The notes: generated by a model from the letters alone, not told the origin. A DNA stretch of 52,072 bases from IMCC26077 sp964490435 (GCA_964490435.1 CAZBCF010000004.1:1-52072), one strand, 5' to 3'. Shown: positions 41,857 to 51,524, counted from the stretch's first letter. Numbers and translations: made by a program.

Positions 41857-43142
41857 CAGAGCCCCCCGCTCTCATTTTTCACTTTGCCAGAAACCTGCTT
41901 GAGCAGATAACCAGCCAAGTCCTCGAGCCTAACGGACTCGACTCTCCCGCTGGAAAGCTCCTTTAGTTCGATCTCTCCACTGTCGATCTCGCGCTCGCCC
42001 AGCACAAGAGCAAAGCGGGCTCCGGATTTGTCGGCAGCCTTCATTCCGCCTTTGAGCGATCGATCGCCGAAAGCCAAGTCGATGCGTAATCCGCGCTCCC
42101 GTAATTCGGAAGCGAGTTTCAATGCTGCGCTTTGGAATTGCGCTGCCAAGGGAATGATGAAACACGCCAGTGGAGTCTGGCTCTCAGGAATGATGCCTTC
42201 AGACTCGAGCGCTAGCAGTACTCGGTCTATACCAATACCAAAGCCAATTCCAGAGAGCGGTTGACCGCCTAGGGATTCCATCAAACCGTCGTAACGGCCA
42301 CCGCCACCGATGCCAGATTGTGCACCCAATAACGGATGTACGAATTCAAATGTGGTCTTGGTGTAGTAATCAAGACCGCGAACTAATCGAGGATTGATTT
42401 CAAATTCAATTCCGAGATTCGTTAAAGAACTTTGCACTGCTTCAAAATCACTTCGTGAAGAAGAATTTAGGTAGTCACTTATCGTAGGCGCATCTTGTAG
42501 AGCTGAAATAACTTCAGGTCGTTTATCATCAAGGACTCGTAACGGATTAATGCGAGCGCGCTCTTTGGTCGCATCATCGAGTGAGAGTTTAAGGAGAAAG
42601 GCCGAGAGCGCTTCGCGATAAGCGCTACGACTCTCGCCATCACCCAAGGAATTGATTATTAGTTGGAAACCTTTCAATCCGAGCGAACGAAATCCTTGGA
42701 TGGCAATCGAAATCACCTCGGCGTCGATGTACGGATCATCGCTACCGATTGCTTCAATTCCTACCTGATAGAACTGGCGATATCGACCCGCCTGAGGACG
42801 CTCGGCTCTAAAGAAAGGTCCGACATAAAAAATTTTTACTGGAAGTTGACCGCGATCCATTCCGCTTTCAATTACTGCACGCATGACGCCTGCAGTCCCT
42901 TCGGGACGCAACGTCAATGAACGTTCTGCTCGATCTGTAAAGGTGTACATCTCCTTCGAGACCACATCTGTTGATTCTCCTACGCCACGGGTGAAGACCT
43001 CGGTCTCTTCGAAGACGGCAAGTTCCATCAATTGATAATTTGCCAAACGGGCAGGAGCAATCAACGCCTCACGTATCTGCTCGAATCGAGCCGATTGAGG
43101 CGGGAGATACTCCTTGACGCCCTTCGGCGCTTGGTACTTCAT
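41856..43142 (-). CDS. hisS: Histidyl-tRNA synthetase
   Basis: A class II synthetase of 428 residues. KYQAPKGVKEYLPP opens the protein; motif 2 is YVGPFFRAERPQAGRYRQFYQ; the His-binding loop LVRGLDYYTKTTFEF and GGGGRYDGLME are specific to HisRS; motif 3 is GFGIGIDRVLLAL. The C-terminal domain binds the anticodon. Overlaps at both ends: ATGA with the hydrolase gene upstream and TGATG with aspS downstream. Confidence 0.97.
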   Translation of the reverse strand: MKYQAPKGVKEYLPPQSARFEQIREALIAPARLANYQLMELAVFEETEVFTRGVGESTDVVSKEMYTFTDRAERSLTLRPEGTAGVMRAVIESGMDRGQLPVKIFYVGPFFRAERPQAGRYRQFYQVGIEAIGSDDPYIDAEVISIAIQGFRSLGLKGFQLIINSLGDGESRSAYREALSAFLLKLSLDDATKERARINPLRVLDDKRPEVISALQDAPTISDYLNSSSRSDFEAVQSSLTNLGIEFEINPRLVRGLDYYTKTTFEFVHPLLGAQSGIGGGGRYDGLMESLGGQPLSGIGFGIGIDRVLLALESEGIIPESQTPLACFIIPLAAQFQSAALKLASELRERGLRIDLAFGDRSLKGGMKAADKSGARFALVLGEREIDSGEIELKELSSGRVESVRLEDLAGYLLKQVSGKVKNESGGL

Positions 43143-43840
43143 TGCAATCTTCCCTCCATGGCAGCGCGCAGGAACGGATTGTCCCTTCGCTCTGCTCCGA
43201 TCGTTGTGGTGCGCCCGTGCCCGGGCAGGACCTCCAACTCGTCGGATAAGGGAGCAATTTTCTCACGCAAACTTGCTTCCATATCACTTAATGAGCCAAG
43301 CGGGAGGTCGGTTCGTCCGATGGAGCCTGCGAAGAGCACATCACCAGAGAGCAGATACTCCTTTCCCACAAGTGCAACGGTCGAGCCTGGGGTATGGCCT
43401 GGGGTGTGCGCAAAGCGCAGTGATAGACCGGCGATCTCCAGCTCCATCCCATCCCTGAGTTCGTGGACCTCTTCGGGTTCGGTAAAACGCATTCCTTCAG
43501 GAATCATGGATTGAGCACTCTTGCTTAGCGCTCGCTCAGGCGCACTCAAGAGGGCGCGATCGTGCGGATGTATGTAGGCCGGAATCTTTTCTGCAGCACA
43601 GAGGGGAGCAATCGAGAAGATGTGGTCAAGATGGCCGTGGGTGATAAAACTTGCCACCGGATGGAGCCTTAGTTCGGAGCATCGATCACGTATCGCCTGA
43701 TGGAGATAGGGATCGCCAATTCCTGGGTCAACGATCAGCGCCTGCCCACTTCCTGTTCCCGAGAGAATCCAACAGTTGGTGGCGAAGGCCTTAGCCACCA
43801 CGCGGTCTACCACGATTCCGCCTTGATTGAATTCAGCCAT
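43139..43840 (-). CDS. Metallo-beta-lactamase-fold hydrolase, glyoxalase II-like
   Basis: A 233-residue MBL-fold hydrolase. Metal ligands: His68, His70, Asp72 and His73 in THGHLDH, then the His in HTPGHTPGST, the Asp in LLSGDVLFAGSIGRTD and the His in LPGHG. This matches the glyoxalase II/YcbL group, which hydrolyses thioesters; substrate unknown. The gene is constantly found beside hisS in actinobacteria and overlaps it here by four bases, suggesting co-expression rather than a shared pathway. Divergent from the DUF349 gene across 135 bases. Confidence 0.85.
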   Translation of the reverse strand: MAEFNQGGIVVDRVVAKAFATNCWILSGTGSGQALIVDPGIGDPYLHQAIRDRCSELRLHPVASFITHGHLDHIFSIAPLCAAEKIPAYIHPHDRALLSAPERALSKSAQSMIPEGMRFTEPEEVHELRDGMELEIAGLSLRFAHTPGHTPGSTVALVGKEYLLSGDVLFAGSIGRTDLPLGSLSDMEASLREKIAPLSDELEVLPGHGRTTTIGAERRDNPFLRAAMEGRLQ

Positions 43841-43975
43841 TTGAGCGCCCTACCCCATTCCCGCTACGCTAGCGCACCCCCAGGTAGGGCCAACGACAAT
43901 TGGCTGGCCAAGGGCTATCTCGAATCGTACTTACTACAGCGAACCCCTCGTGGGCCCCGCGCAAAGGAGCAGGAA

Positions 43976-45262
43976 ATGTCAGAAGGACTGGTCTCAGCAG
44001 CAAGCGCCCTGATTGGGGACCCCGCTCTCTTTGGTCGAGTAGCAGACGATGGAACTGTCTATGTATGGACCCGCCATGGCGAGAAGGCTGTGGGTTCCTA
44101 TCCAGGCAAGAGTAAAGAAGAGGCGTTGGCCTACTTCGTCAGGAAATTCGAGCAACTTGCATCAGAGATTGCACTCACCGCAGCGCGCGTTCGTAGCGGC
44201 GCAATGGTCCCAAGCGATGCCGATCAAGCAGTCGCTCGACTAAGGGAACAGGTAAACACCATTAACGCCGTCGGCGACCTTGCCGCGTTGGCGATGGCAG
44301 TCGATCAGATTCCCCCACTCATTGATGAGCAACGCGCTGCCTATGCCGCGAAGAAAGCGCAAGCGGCGCAAGAGCGTGCCAGTCAACGGGTTGCAACTCG
44401 CGAGGCTAAAGAGAAATTAGTAGCCGAGGCCGAAGAGGTGGCTGCGAAGGATAATTGGAAACTATCTGGAGATCGACTCAAGGAATTACTTGATCAATGG
44501 AAAGCCCTTCCTCGAATCGAAAAAGCCGCCGATGAGCAATTATGGAAGAGATTCTCTGCCGCGCGAAATGGCTTCGATCGCAGGCGTCGTACTCATTTTG
44601 CGAAGTTAGCAAGCGCGAATGATGCAGTGGCTCAAGCGAAAGAGGCAATCGTCGCTGAAGCAGAACGATTAGCGACCTCGCGTGAGTGGGTCAACACCGC
44701 AAAGAGATATGCCGCACTGATGCAAGAGTGGAAGAACGCAGGACGCGGGGTAAAAAAGAGCGATGATGCGCTCTGGGCGCGCTTTCGTGCAGCGCAAGAA
44801 CAGTTCTTCACCGCAAAGAAGGCCGACCTAGAGAAGCGTGATTCATCGAATGCGAATAATCTCGCTGCAAAAGAAGCGCTACTTGTCGAGTTCGAAGCGC
44901 TATTACCTATTACTGATTTCACCGCCGCCAAGAAACGCTTTCGCGAACTACTCCAGCGTTGGGAAAGGGTGGGGAACGTCCCACGCGACAAGCGAGATGC
45001 GCTCGATCTCCGACTAGGTGCGGTCGAACAAGAAATCCGCACGCTAGAAGAGGTAGAAAAGCGCAAGAGCGATCCCACTGCCAAAGCCCGAGCCAACGAT
45101 GTCGTGCGCCAATTAAGCGAAGCGATTGCCGGCTACGAGGCTGCCGCTGCAAAAGCTGAGGCTGCTGGCGACTCCAAGAAAGCCCAAGCCGCCCGGGAAT
45201 CTGCAGAGGCTCGACGGATTTGGCTACAAGAAGCAGAGCGTTCGCTCGCGAGCTTCTCCTAA
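43976..45262 (+). CDS. DUF349 domain protein
   Basis: A 428-residue, highly charged helical protein with three to four DUF349 repeats, each marked by Trp/Phe-rich helices (LLDQWKALPRIEKAADEQLW, LMQEWKNAGRGVKKSDDALW, LLQRWERVGNVPRDKRDALD). The C-terminus is an Ala/Glu/Lys coiled coil. Function unknown. The frame is open back to 43700, but AAAGGAG eight bases before the ATG at 43976 and the conserved MSEGLV start decide the start. It converges with rsh (33 bases), as in other actinobacteria where DUF349 genes flank relA; the cyclophilin gene often found nearby is missing. Confidence 0.88.
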   Translation: MSEGLVSAASALIGDPALFGRVADDGTVYVWTRHGEKAVGSYPGKSKEEALAYFVRKFEQLASEIALTAARVRSGAMVPSDADQAVARLREQVNTINAVGDLAALAMAVDQIPPLIDEQRAAYAAKKAQAAQERASQRVATREAKEKLVAEAEEVAAKDNWKLSGDRLKELLDQWKALPRIEKAADEQLWKRFSAARNGFDRRRRTHFAKLASANDAVAQAKEAIVAEAERLATSREWVNTAKRYAALMQEWKNAGRGVKKSDDALWARFRAAQEQFFTAKKADLEKRDSSNANNLAAKEALLVEFEALLPITDFTAAKKRFRELLQRWERVGNVPRDKRDALDLRLGAVEQEIRTLEEVEKRKSDPTAKARANDVVRQLSEAIAGYEAAAAKAEAAGDSKKAQAARESAEARRIWLQEAERSLASFS

Positions 45263-45295
45263 TCAGTTTTACATGACATCTGGCTGAGCCACCAT

Positions 45296-47452
45296 TTAAT
45301 TATTTGTTACTCGATACACGTCGTACACGCCTTCAACTGCCTTGACTGAACGTAGTACCGCGTCGAGGTGGCTTGCATCTGCCATCTCAAAAGTGAACTT
45401 AGAGAAGGCCGTGCGATCCTTCGCGGTAGACACTGATGCGTGGAGGATATTCACTGCGTTATCCGAGAGCGCTTTAGTCACATCTGAGAGCAATCGTGCG
45501 CGGTCGAGCGCCTCAACTTGAATGTTTACCAGGAATACCGAGTTCGCACCCGGACTCCATCGCACTTGTATAAATCGATCCCCTTGATTCTGCTGCAGAT
45601 CGAAGACATTGATGCAATCTTGGCGATGGACTGATACGCCACTGCCTTTGGTGATGAAGCCGGTTATCTCATCCCCAGGAACCGGAGTGCAGCAGCGGGC
45701 CAATTTCACAAGAAGGTCTTCGGCGCCAACAACTTCAACTCCACTATCACTCTTGCGCGAGCGAACGCTCGGTGTGGGGACATTCGCTTCAAGACTTGCA
45801 AATTCTTGCTCCTCCGTTCCTAAGAGATGAAGTAATTTTTCAACAACCGAAGCCGCGCTCACATGACCGTCACCTACAGCCGCATAGAGCGCAGTGATAT
45901 CTGGATATTTCAATTCATGTGCAAGTTCTAAAAGTGATTGCCCTGAGAAAATCTTTTGGAGCGGTGCACCTTGCTTTCTCAGTTGTCGAGCAATCGATTC
46001 CTTGCCCGCTTCAATCGCCTCTTCTTTGCGTTCCTTGGTGAACCAGGCTTTTATCTTCGATCTGGCGCGCGGGCTTTGCACGAAATTGAGCCAATCTCGA
46101 CTAGGCCCCACGCCATCGCCTTTATTTGTCACCACCTCGACAACATCGCCATTCGATAATGGCGTGCCTAGGGAGACTAAGCGACCATTGACCTTCGCTC
46201 CTACGCAACGATTGCCGATTTCGGTGTGTACCGCATAAGCAAAATCAACTGGGGTGGAGCCAGATGGGAGCGCGATCACGCTCCCTTTCGGAGTGAAGAT
46301 AAAGACTTCGGGAGTGCCTAAATCGAAGCGAAGTGATTCTAAGAACTCCTCTGGATCGGCAGTCTCTTTCTGCCATTCGTGAAGTTGTTTGAGCCAAGCC
46401 ATCTCAGGCTCTGCCGCTCCTCTACCACCGGATTTATATTTCCAATGCGCTGCAATACCGAACTCCGCGCGCCGGTGCATGTCATGCGTTCGAATCTGAA
46501 TTTCAATTGCTCGCCCATCAGGCCCGATAACTGTGGTGTGCAGAGATTGATAGAGGTTAAATTTTGGCATCGCAATATAGTCCTTGAATCGCCCTGGAAC
46601 CGGGCTCCAATGTGCGTGGATCGCACCAAGGACGCCATAGCAATCTTTCACGTCGTTAACAAGAACACGAATGCCAGTAAGGTCGTAGATTTCGTTGAAC
46701 TCGCGACCACGCACCACCATCTTTTGATAGATAGAGAAATAATGTTTGAACCGACCTGTCACCACTGCATCGAATTCATCCGCAAGTTGCGCTCTGATTT
46801 CGTTAATTACTTTATCCGTGTGTTCCTTTCGTTCACTCTGTCGCTGAGTTACTAGACGGGTAATCTCTTCATATTTCTTCGGTTCTAGTGCGGCAAAAGC
46901 CAAATCCTCGAGCTCCCATTTGATGGCATTCATGCCAAGTCGATGTGCTAGGGGTGCATAGATGTCGAGCGTTTCGCGAGCCTTGCGGCTCACGGTCTCT
47001 GAATCGAGGAATTTCCACGTTCGCGCATTGTGCAAACGATCTGCCAACTTGATGACTAGAACTCGAATGTCGCGTGACATCGCGATGACCATCTTGCGGA
47101 CAGTTTCGGCTTCAGCATCAGGTCCATAGACGACTCGGTCCAATTTGGTGACACCATCGACGAGATCTCCGACTTCGCTTCCAAAGTCATGGCGAAGTTG
47201 GTTTAGGGAATAGGGAGTGTCCTCGACAGTATCGTGCAGTAGCGCTGCGATGATGGTGGGGGTGTTCATTCCCAACTCACTGAGAATCTCGGCAACGGCA
47301 ACTGGATGGGTGATATACGGTTCACCCGATTTACGAAGTTGCCCGGTATGCGCCTGCTCCGCAACCTCGAATGCGCGAATAATCTTCTCTCGGTCGGAGC
47401 CTTGTGACTCGAGCGAGGCGAGAATCGGAGCAATCAGCGTTGCGCTAGCCAT
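45296..47452 (-). CDS. rsh: Bifunctional (p)ppGpp synthetase/hydrolase, Rel
   Basis: Stringent-response enzyme of 718 residues. The HD hydrolase domain is intact (His49; His73-Asp74 in LLHDTVEDTP). The synthetase domain has DLTGIRVLVNDVKDCY and the GTP-site KFNLYQSLHTTV. TGS (EVFIFTPKGSVIALPSGS), a zinc-finger-like helical region (LARCCTPVPGDEITGF) and a C-terminal ACT domain follow. Both activities should be present, as in single-Rel actinobacteria. The apt gene that usually lies between secF and rel is absent; rel begins 38 bases after secF. Confidence 0.96.
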   Translation of the reverse strand: MASATLIAPILASLESQGSDREKIIRAFEVAEQAHTGQLRKSGEPYITHPVAVAEILSELGMNTPTIIAALLHDTVEDTPYSLNQLRHDFGSEVGDLVDGVTKLDRVVYGPDAEAETVRKMVIAMSRDIRVLVIKLADRLHNARTWKFLDSETVSRKARETLDIYAPLAHRLGMNAIKWELEDLAFAALEPKKYEEITRLVTQRQSERKEHTDKVINEIRAQLADEFDAVVTGRFKHYFSIYQKMVVRGREFNEIYDLTGIRVLVNDVKDCYGVLGAIHAHWSPVPGRFKDYIAMPKFNLYQSLHTTVIGPDGRAIEIQIRTHDMHRRAEFGIAAHWKYKSGGRGAAEPEMAWLKQLHEWQKETADPEEFLESLRFDLGTPEVFIFTPKGSVIALPSGSTPVDFAYAVHTEIGNRCVGAKVNGRLVSLGTPLSNGDVVEVVTNKGDGVGPSRDWLNFVQSPRARSKIKAWFTKERKEEAIEAGKESIARQLRKQGAPLQKIFSGQSLLELAHELKYPDITALYAAVGDGHVSAASVVEKLLHLLGTEEQEFASLEANVPTPSVRSRKSDSGVEVVGAEDLLVKLARCCTPVPGDEITGFITKGSGVSVHRQDCINVFDLQQNQGDRFIQVRWSPGANSVFLVNIQVEALDRARLLSDVTKALSDNAVNILHASVSTAKDRTAFSKFTFEMADASHLDAVLRSVKAVEGVYDVYRVTNN

Positions 47453-47490
47453 AGCAACTAGGGTACGCCGAGTTCCTATTTAACGCCTAT

Positions 47491-48585
47491 TTAGCGCCTT
47501 TTCTTACCCTTTGAACCCTTGCCGCCCTTGGAACTCTGTCGCCTGGGTTGATTGCGTGGGCCTCGAGGCGAATCACTAACCTCCGCAGCAGTCGCGGCAT
47601 CGCTCGCTACTCCTGCGCTCTTGTTCGTTCGGTTAGAAACACGTTTTGCCAATGCGCGCATCGCAGGTTCACGCTCGCGCATCGCAGCCAAGAATGGAGT
47701 TGCAACACAAATCGATGAGTATGTTCCCACAGCGAGTCCAATGAAGAGTGCGAGCGAGAGATCCTTTAACGTGCCAGCACCGAGGAGCCCAGCCCCCACG
47801 AAAAGAATCGCCGCCACTGGTAAGAGAGCGACTATCGAAGTGTTTATTGAACGAACGAGGGTCTGATTCACAGCAAGATTTGCAGCCTCGGAGTAAGTGT
47901 ACCGCGAACCACCTGCAATCCCCCGCGTGTTCTCACGTACTTTGTCGAAAACCACCACGGTGTCATAAAGCGAATAACCAAGAATGGTCAAGAATCCGAT
48001 AACCGTTGCCGGGGTTACTTCAAATCCTACGAGTGCATAGATACCAACTGTAATGAACACGTCATGAAAGAGCGCGATGATTGCGGCGATGGCCATCTTC
48101 GGTTCAAAGGTCACCGAAAGAAAGATGATAATAATAAGTAAGAAAACTATGAGCGCTGTCGCAGCCTTTCGGGTGATTTCTCGTCCCCACGAGGGTCCGA
48201 TGAGCCTGGTATCAATAGAAGATTTCGAGACCGCAAAAGTTGTCGACAAGACATCGAGTACTTTGGCTGATTGAGCGTTTGTCAACGCTCCGGTTTGAAT
48301 GCGAACCTTGCTGCTTCCGACAGTTTGCACAATCGGATCACCTGGAACACCGGCCTTGTCCATCGCAGCACGAGCCTCGGGAACAGTGACACCTGCCTTG
48401 TTGACGACGAATTCAGAGCCACCCTTGAACTCGATTCCTAATTCGAGCCCTTTGGCACCCAGTGCGAAAATCGAGGCGATGATGAGCACTGCGGAGAGTG
48501 AGTACCAACGTTTTCTATTATTAACGAAGTTGAAAGACTTCTCGCCACGATAGAGGCGATCACCAAAGGAGACTTTTGTGGTCAT
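47491..48585 (-). CDS. secF: Protein translocase subunit SecF
   Basis: Partner of SecD; together they use the proton gradient to finish protein export at the membrane. About six helices in 364 residues, with an N-terminal first helix, the extracytoplasmic part (ELGIEFKGGSEFVV) and the conserved TVIGFLTILGYSLYDTVVVFDKVREN. The C-terminal tail is strongly basic (GGKGSKGKKRR). The ATG overlaps the secD stop (ATGA). Confidence 0.96.
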   Translation of the reverse strand: MTTKVSFGDRLYRGEKSFNFVNNRKRWYSLSAVLIIASIFALGAKGLELGIEFKGGSEFVVNKAGVTVPEARAAMDKAGVPGDPIVQTVGSSKVRIQTGALTNAQSAKVLDVLSTTFAVSKSSIDTRLIGPSWGREITRKAATALIVFLLIIIIFLSVTFEPKMAIAAIIALFHDVFITVGIYALVGFEVTPATVIGFLTILGYSLYDTVVVFDKVRENTRGIAGGSRYTYSEAANLAVNQTLVRSINTSIVALLPVAAILFVGAGLLGAGTLKDLSLALFIGLAVGTYSSICVATPFLAAMREREPAMRALAKRVSNRTNKSAGVASDAATAAEVSDSPRGPRNQPRRQSSKGGKGSKGKKRR

Positions 48586-49856
48586 GATTGCCGCCCAACT
48601 GCATTTCCGCGTATCACTTTGCTGGTATCCAAACCTGAGAGTGGATGGCCATTCGCGAAGAACGGCACTTTAGAGAGCAGAGTGATTAGCGGTTTAGTGA
48701 AGAGGAAGATGATGATCAGATCGATGATCGTTGTTAGACCCAATGTGAACGCAAAACCGCGAACGCCGCCAATCGCAAAGATGAACAACAAAGTTGCTGC
48801 AATCAACGAGACTACATCGGAGATGACAATCGTCCGACGGGCGCGTATCCATGCGCTCTCTGCTGCCGAACGCAACGATCTTCCCTCGCGTATCTCATCA
48901 CGTAAACGTTCGAAATAAATGATGAAGGAGTCCGCGGTTATGCCAATCGCAACAATCGTTCCGGCGATTCCGGCCAGGGTTAATGTGAAACCGATGTTCT
49001 TTCCTAAGATAATGGCAGCCATCCACAAAAGCAGCGCCGCCAAGGCGAGTGAGCCAACAGTCACAATGCCTAGTGCGCGGTAATAGAAGAAGGAATAGAT
49101 GATGACCAGGATCAAACCAAGCGCTCCAGCAAGCATGCCGGCTCGTAGTTGGTCTTTACCAAGGGTTGGCGAAACTTGTTGGACTTCGCCGCGATCGAAG
49201 GCAAGTGGGAGCGAACCGTACTTGAGTACGTTTGCCAGATCGCTCGCTTCTTGCTGTGTGAAATTACCTGTGATTTGAGCCTGTCCACCGAGGATTGCAT
49301 CGATGATTCGTGGTGCCGAGACGACTAATCCGTCGAGGACGATAGCCACTTGATTCTGTGGCGGAGTTAGTGAGACGACTCGCTGAGTAATTTCGCCAAA
49401 CTTCTTTGTTCCCTCTTTGTTGAAATTAAGGGAGACGAACCAGCCGCCGGTTCCCTGTTGATCGATTGCTGCCGAAGCGCTTCGCACCTGACGNNNNNNN
49501 NNNNNNNNNNNNNNNNNNNNNNNNNNNNNNNNNNNNNNNNNNNNNNNNNNNNNNNNNNNNNNNNNNNNNNNNNNNNNNNNNNNNNNNNNNNNNTGTGCAA
49601 CAACTTCGCTCTCAGCAACGCCAAGGGAGTTAACGCGTTGGCGAATAATAGAGACCGCTTGATCAATTGCAGCCGCGGTCACAGCACCGCTGGTGCCATC
49701 AACTCGAGGTTGCAGGACCACGCTGGTGCCACCCTGCAAATCAAGGCCAAAGCGAATCTTCGTCGTTCCTTGGAGGAAGATGGTTGCTGCTCCTGCTATC
49801 AAAATGACCAGGAGGGCGACGATTGCGCGACCTGGCCTTGAGGTTGAGGTAGACAC
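48582..49856 (-). CDS. secD: Protein translocase subunit SecD (contains a real gap)
   Basis: Starts MSTSTSRPGRAIVALLV with the first helix and RFGLDLQGGTSVVL, then the P1 region up to RVNSLGVAESEV. 100 N's follow, then RQVRSASAAIDQQGTGG, the second part of P1 (VAIVLDGLVVSAPRI) and the five C-terminal helices with GITADSFIIYFERLRDE. No overlap exists across the N's, so the true missing length is unknown. Mycobacterial SecD carries a long Pro/Ala/Gln-rich linker exactly here, so more than 33 residues are probably missing. YajC, usually encoded between ruvB and secD, is absent: only 34 bases separate the two. Confidence 0.93.
   Translation of the reverse strand: MSTSTSRPGRAIVALLVILIAGAATIFLQGTTKIRFGLDLQGGTSVVLQPRVDGTSGAVTAAAIDQAVSIIRQRVNSLGVAESEVVAXXXXXXXXXXXXXXXXXXXXXXXXXXXXXXXXXXRQVRSASAAIDQQGTGGWFVSLNFNKEGTKKFGEITQRVVSLTPPQNQVAIVLDGLVVSAPRIIDAILGGQAQITGNFTQQEASDLANVLKYGSLPLAFDRGEVQQVSPTLGKDQLRAGMLAGALGLILVIIYSFFYYRALGIVTVGSLALAALLLWMAAIILGKNIGFTLTLAGIAGTIVAIGITADSFIIYFERLRDEIREGRSLRSAAESAWIRARRTIVISDVVSLIAATLLFIFAIGGVRGFAFTLGLTTIIDLIIIFLFTKPLITLLSKVPFFANGHPLSGLDTSKVIRGNAVGRQS
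49494..49593. other. Assembly gap, 100 N (real missing sequence) inside secD
   Basis: Exactly 100 N's, but unlike the other three gaps the flanks share no sequence. True length unknown. It falls in the variable P1 linker of SecD. Confidence 0.95.
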
Positions 49857-49890
49857 AAGGGGGAAGTCTAGAGGCCTTTTCTACCGTGGT

Positions 49891-50925
49891 CTAATCACCG
49901 AAATTCAAGGGAATATCGCCGGAGGCAGGTGGAGTGAGCCCGAGGTGCCTCCATGCACTTGCTGTTGCCATCCGCCCACGTGGGGTTCGCGCCAGCAATC
50001 CAGTTCTGAGCAAGAACGGCTCGCACACGCTTTCGATTGTTTCGCCCTCTTCACCAACAGACATGGCCATCGTTGTCAAACCTACTGGGCCACCATTGAA
50101 CCTCTCGATGATTGCGTGCAACAGCGCGCGATCAAGTCGATCTAATCCGAGTTCGTCGATCTCATAAAGATCCAAAGCAGCACGCACATCGTCCTTCGTC
50201 AAAATCGAACCGCTGCCATGCACATCGCCGTAATCGCGCACCCGACGCAAAAGTCTGTTCGCGATCCGAGGTGTACCTCGTGATCGAGAGGCAATCTCCG
50301 AGAGCGCATCATTGGCGATGCTTATCTTGAGCAATTGCGCGCTGCGAGCGACAACCTCTGTTAATTCTTCGATCTCATAGAAATCAAGTTGCGCGGTAAA
50401 ACCAAAACGGTCTCGCAACGGGCTAGGTAAAAGACCTGAACGAGTTGTGGCACCCACAAGAGTGAATCGCGGTAATTCAAGTGGAATCGCCGTCGCACCA
50501 GGACCTTTACCGACGATGATGTCGACTCGGAAATCCTCCATCGCTAGGTAAAGCATCTCTTCAGCAGGGCGCGACATTCGATGAATCTCGTCGATAAAGA
50601 GAATCTCTCCCTCGGTAATCGAAGAGAGAATCGCCGCAACATCACCAGCGCGCTGCAACGTTGGCCCACTGGTCAGTCGAATCCCTGCACCGATTTCTTG
50701 CGCGAGAATATGTGCCAAGGTGGTTTTTCCAAGGCCAGGTGGTCCAGCCAAAAGTATGTGGTCGGTGATATGGCCACGACGCTTGGCTGCCGCCACCACC
50801 AGACTGAGCTGATCCTTGATCCGTTGTTGTCCAATGAATTCGGTAAGGGAATGCGGTCGCAGCGCTCCGTCGAGAGTGACATCCTCCCCGCCTGAATGTG
50901 GGGAGAGAATCTGCTCGTCAGACAC
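49891..50925 (-). CDS. ruvB: Holliday junction branch-migration helicase RuvB
   Basis: AAA+ motor of branch migration, 344 residues. Walker A is GPPGLGKTTLAHILA, Walker B is LFIDEIHRMSRPAEE, sensor 1 is LVGATTRSGLL and the Arg finger region is SPLRDRFGF; the C-terminal winged helix includes RTPRGR. The start is a GTG at 50925 giving VSDEQILS, overlapping the ruvA stop by eight bases. Confidence 0.97.
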   Translation of the reverse strand: MSDEQILSPHSGGEDVTLDGALRPHSLTEFIGQQRIKDQLSLVVAAAKRRGHITDHILLAGPPGLGKTTLAHILAQEIGAGIRLTSGPTLQRAGDVAAILSSITEGEILFIDEIHRMSRPAEEMLYLAMEDFRVDIIVGKGPGATAIPLELPRFTLVGATTRSGLLPSPLRDRFGFTAQLDFYEIEELTEVVARSAQLLKISIANDALSEIASRSRGTPRIANRLLRRVRDYGDVHGSGSILTKDDVRAALDLYEIDELGLDRLDRALLHAIIERFNGGPVGLTTMAMSVGEEGETIESVCEPFLLRTGLLARTPRGRMATASAWRHLGLTPPASGDIPLNFGD

Positions 50926-51517
50926 GTGAGCCCCCGTTTTGTAGCGCGCCTAACGCAATTTTGAGCCCCTCTTCGAGAGAGGTTGTTGAAGAGTTCTTCA
51001 CGATAGCCAGGGCATGCTCAATCTCTTTGGAGCTGAAACCTAGCCCAGTGAGCGCCTGAGCAAGTGATAGGTCGTGCGGTGTGGGCTTCACATCGGTCGC
51101 CGGAACCTCTGCGCTAAAAGTGCTGACCCGATCTTTAAGATCAAGGATTATTCGTTGTGCACCTTTCTTGCCCAAGCCGGAAACTTGCTCCAAGGTTCGA
51201 CTCTCTCCAGATGTTATGGCGCGAACAATTTCAGAGACAGACAAAGTGCTCAAAATCGCGTGCGAGACTTTTGGTCCGATACCGGAGACTGTCTGAAGAA
51301 GTTGAAATAGGTCTCGCTCTGCTATCGATTGGTAGCCATAAAGCGTCCAAGCATCTTCACGCACTACCAGCGCGGTGTGCAAGAAGATCTCTTGTCCAAT
51401 CTCGGTACCTAACCGAACCCCAGGTATTGTTGTGACTGCATAGCCAACGCCACCTACGTCAACCACCAGAGCGCTCTCTGAATTTCCGAGAACTTTGCCG
51501 CGCAACGTCGCAATCAT
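50918..51517 (-). CDS. ruvA: Holliday junction binding protein RuvA
   Basis: Tetrameric junction-binding protein that loads RuvB. The OB-fold domain (MIATLRGKVL, VVDVGGVGYAV), two helix-hairpin-helix motifs (LLQTVSGIGPKVSHAIL and LEQVSGLGKKGAQRIILDLKD) and the RuvB-contacting C-terminal domain are present. The ATG at 51517 gives the conserved MIATLRGKV and 199 residues; the frame is open to 51640, inside ruvC. It follows ruvC by seven bases. Confidence 0.96.
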   Translation of the reverse strand: MIATLRGKVLGNSESALVVDVGGVGYAVTTIPGVRLGTEIGQEIFLHTALVVREDAWTLYGYQSIAERDLFQLLQTVSGIGPKVSHAILSTLSVSEIVRAITSGESRTLEQVSGLGKKGAQRIILDLKDRVSTFSAEVPATDVKPTPHDLSLAQALTGLGFSSKEIEHALAIVKNSSTTSLEEGLKIALGALQNGGSRV

Positions 51518-51524
51518 CGCCAGA

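Noticed and set aside
43841..43975. Leader RNA or promoter between the MBL hydrolase and DUF349 genes
   Set aside because: The 135 bases hold a good AAAGGAG for the DUF349 gene, but I could not find a convincing -35/-10 pair or conserved RNA fold.
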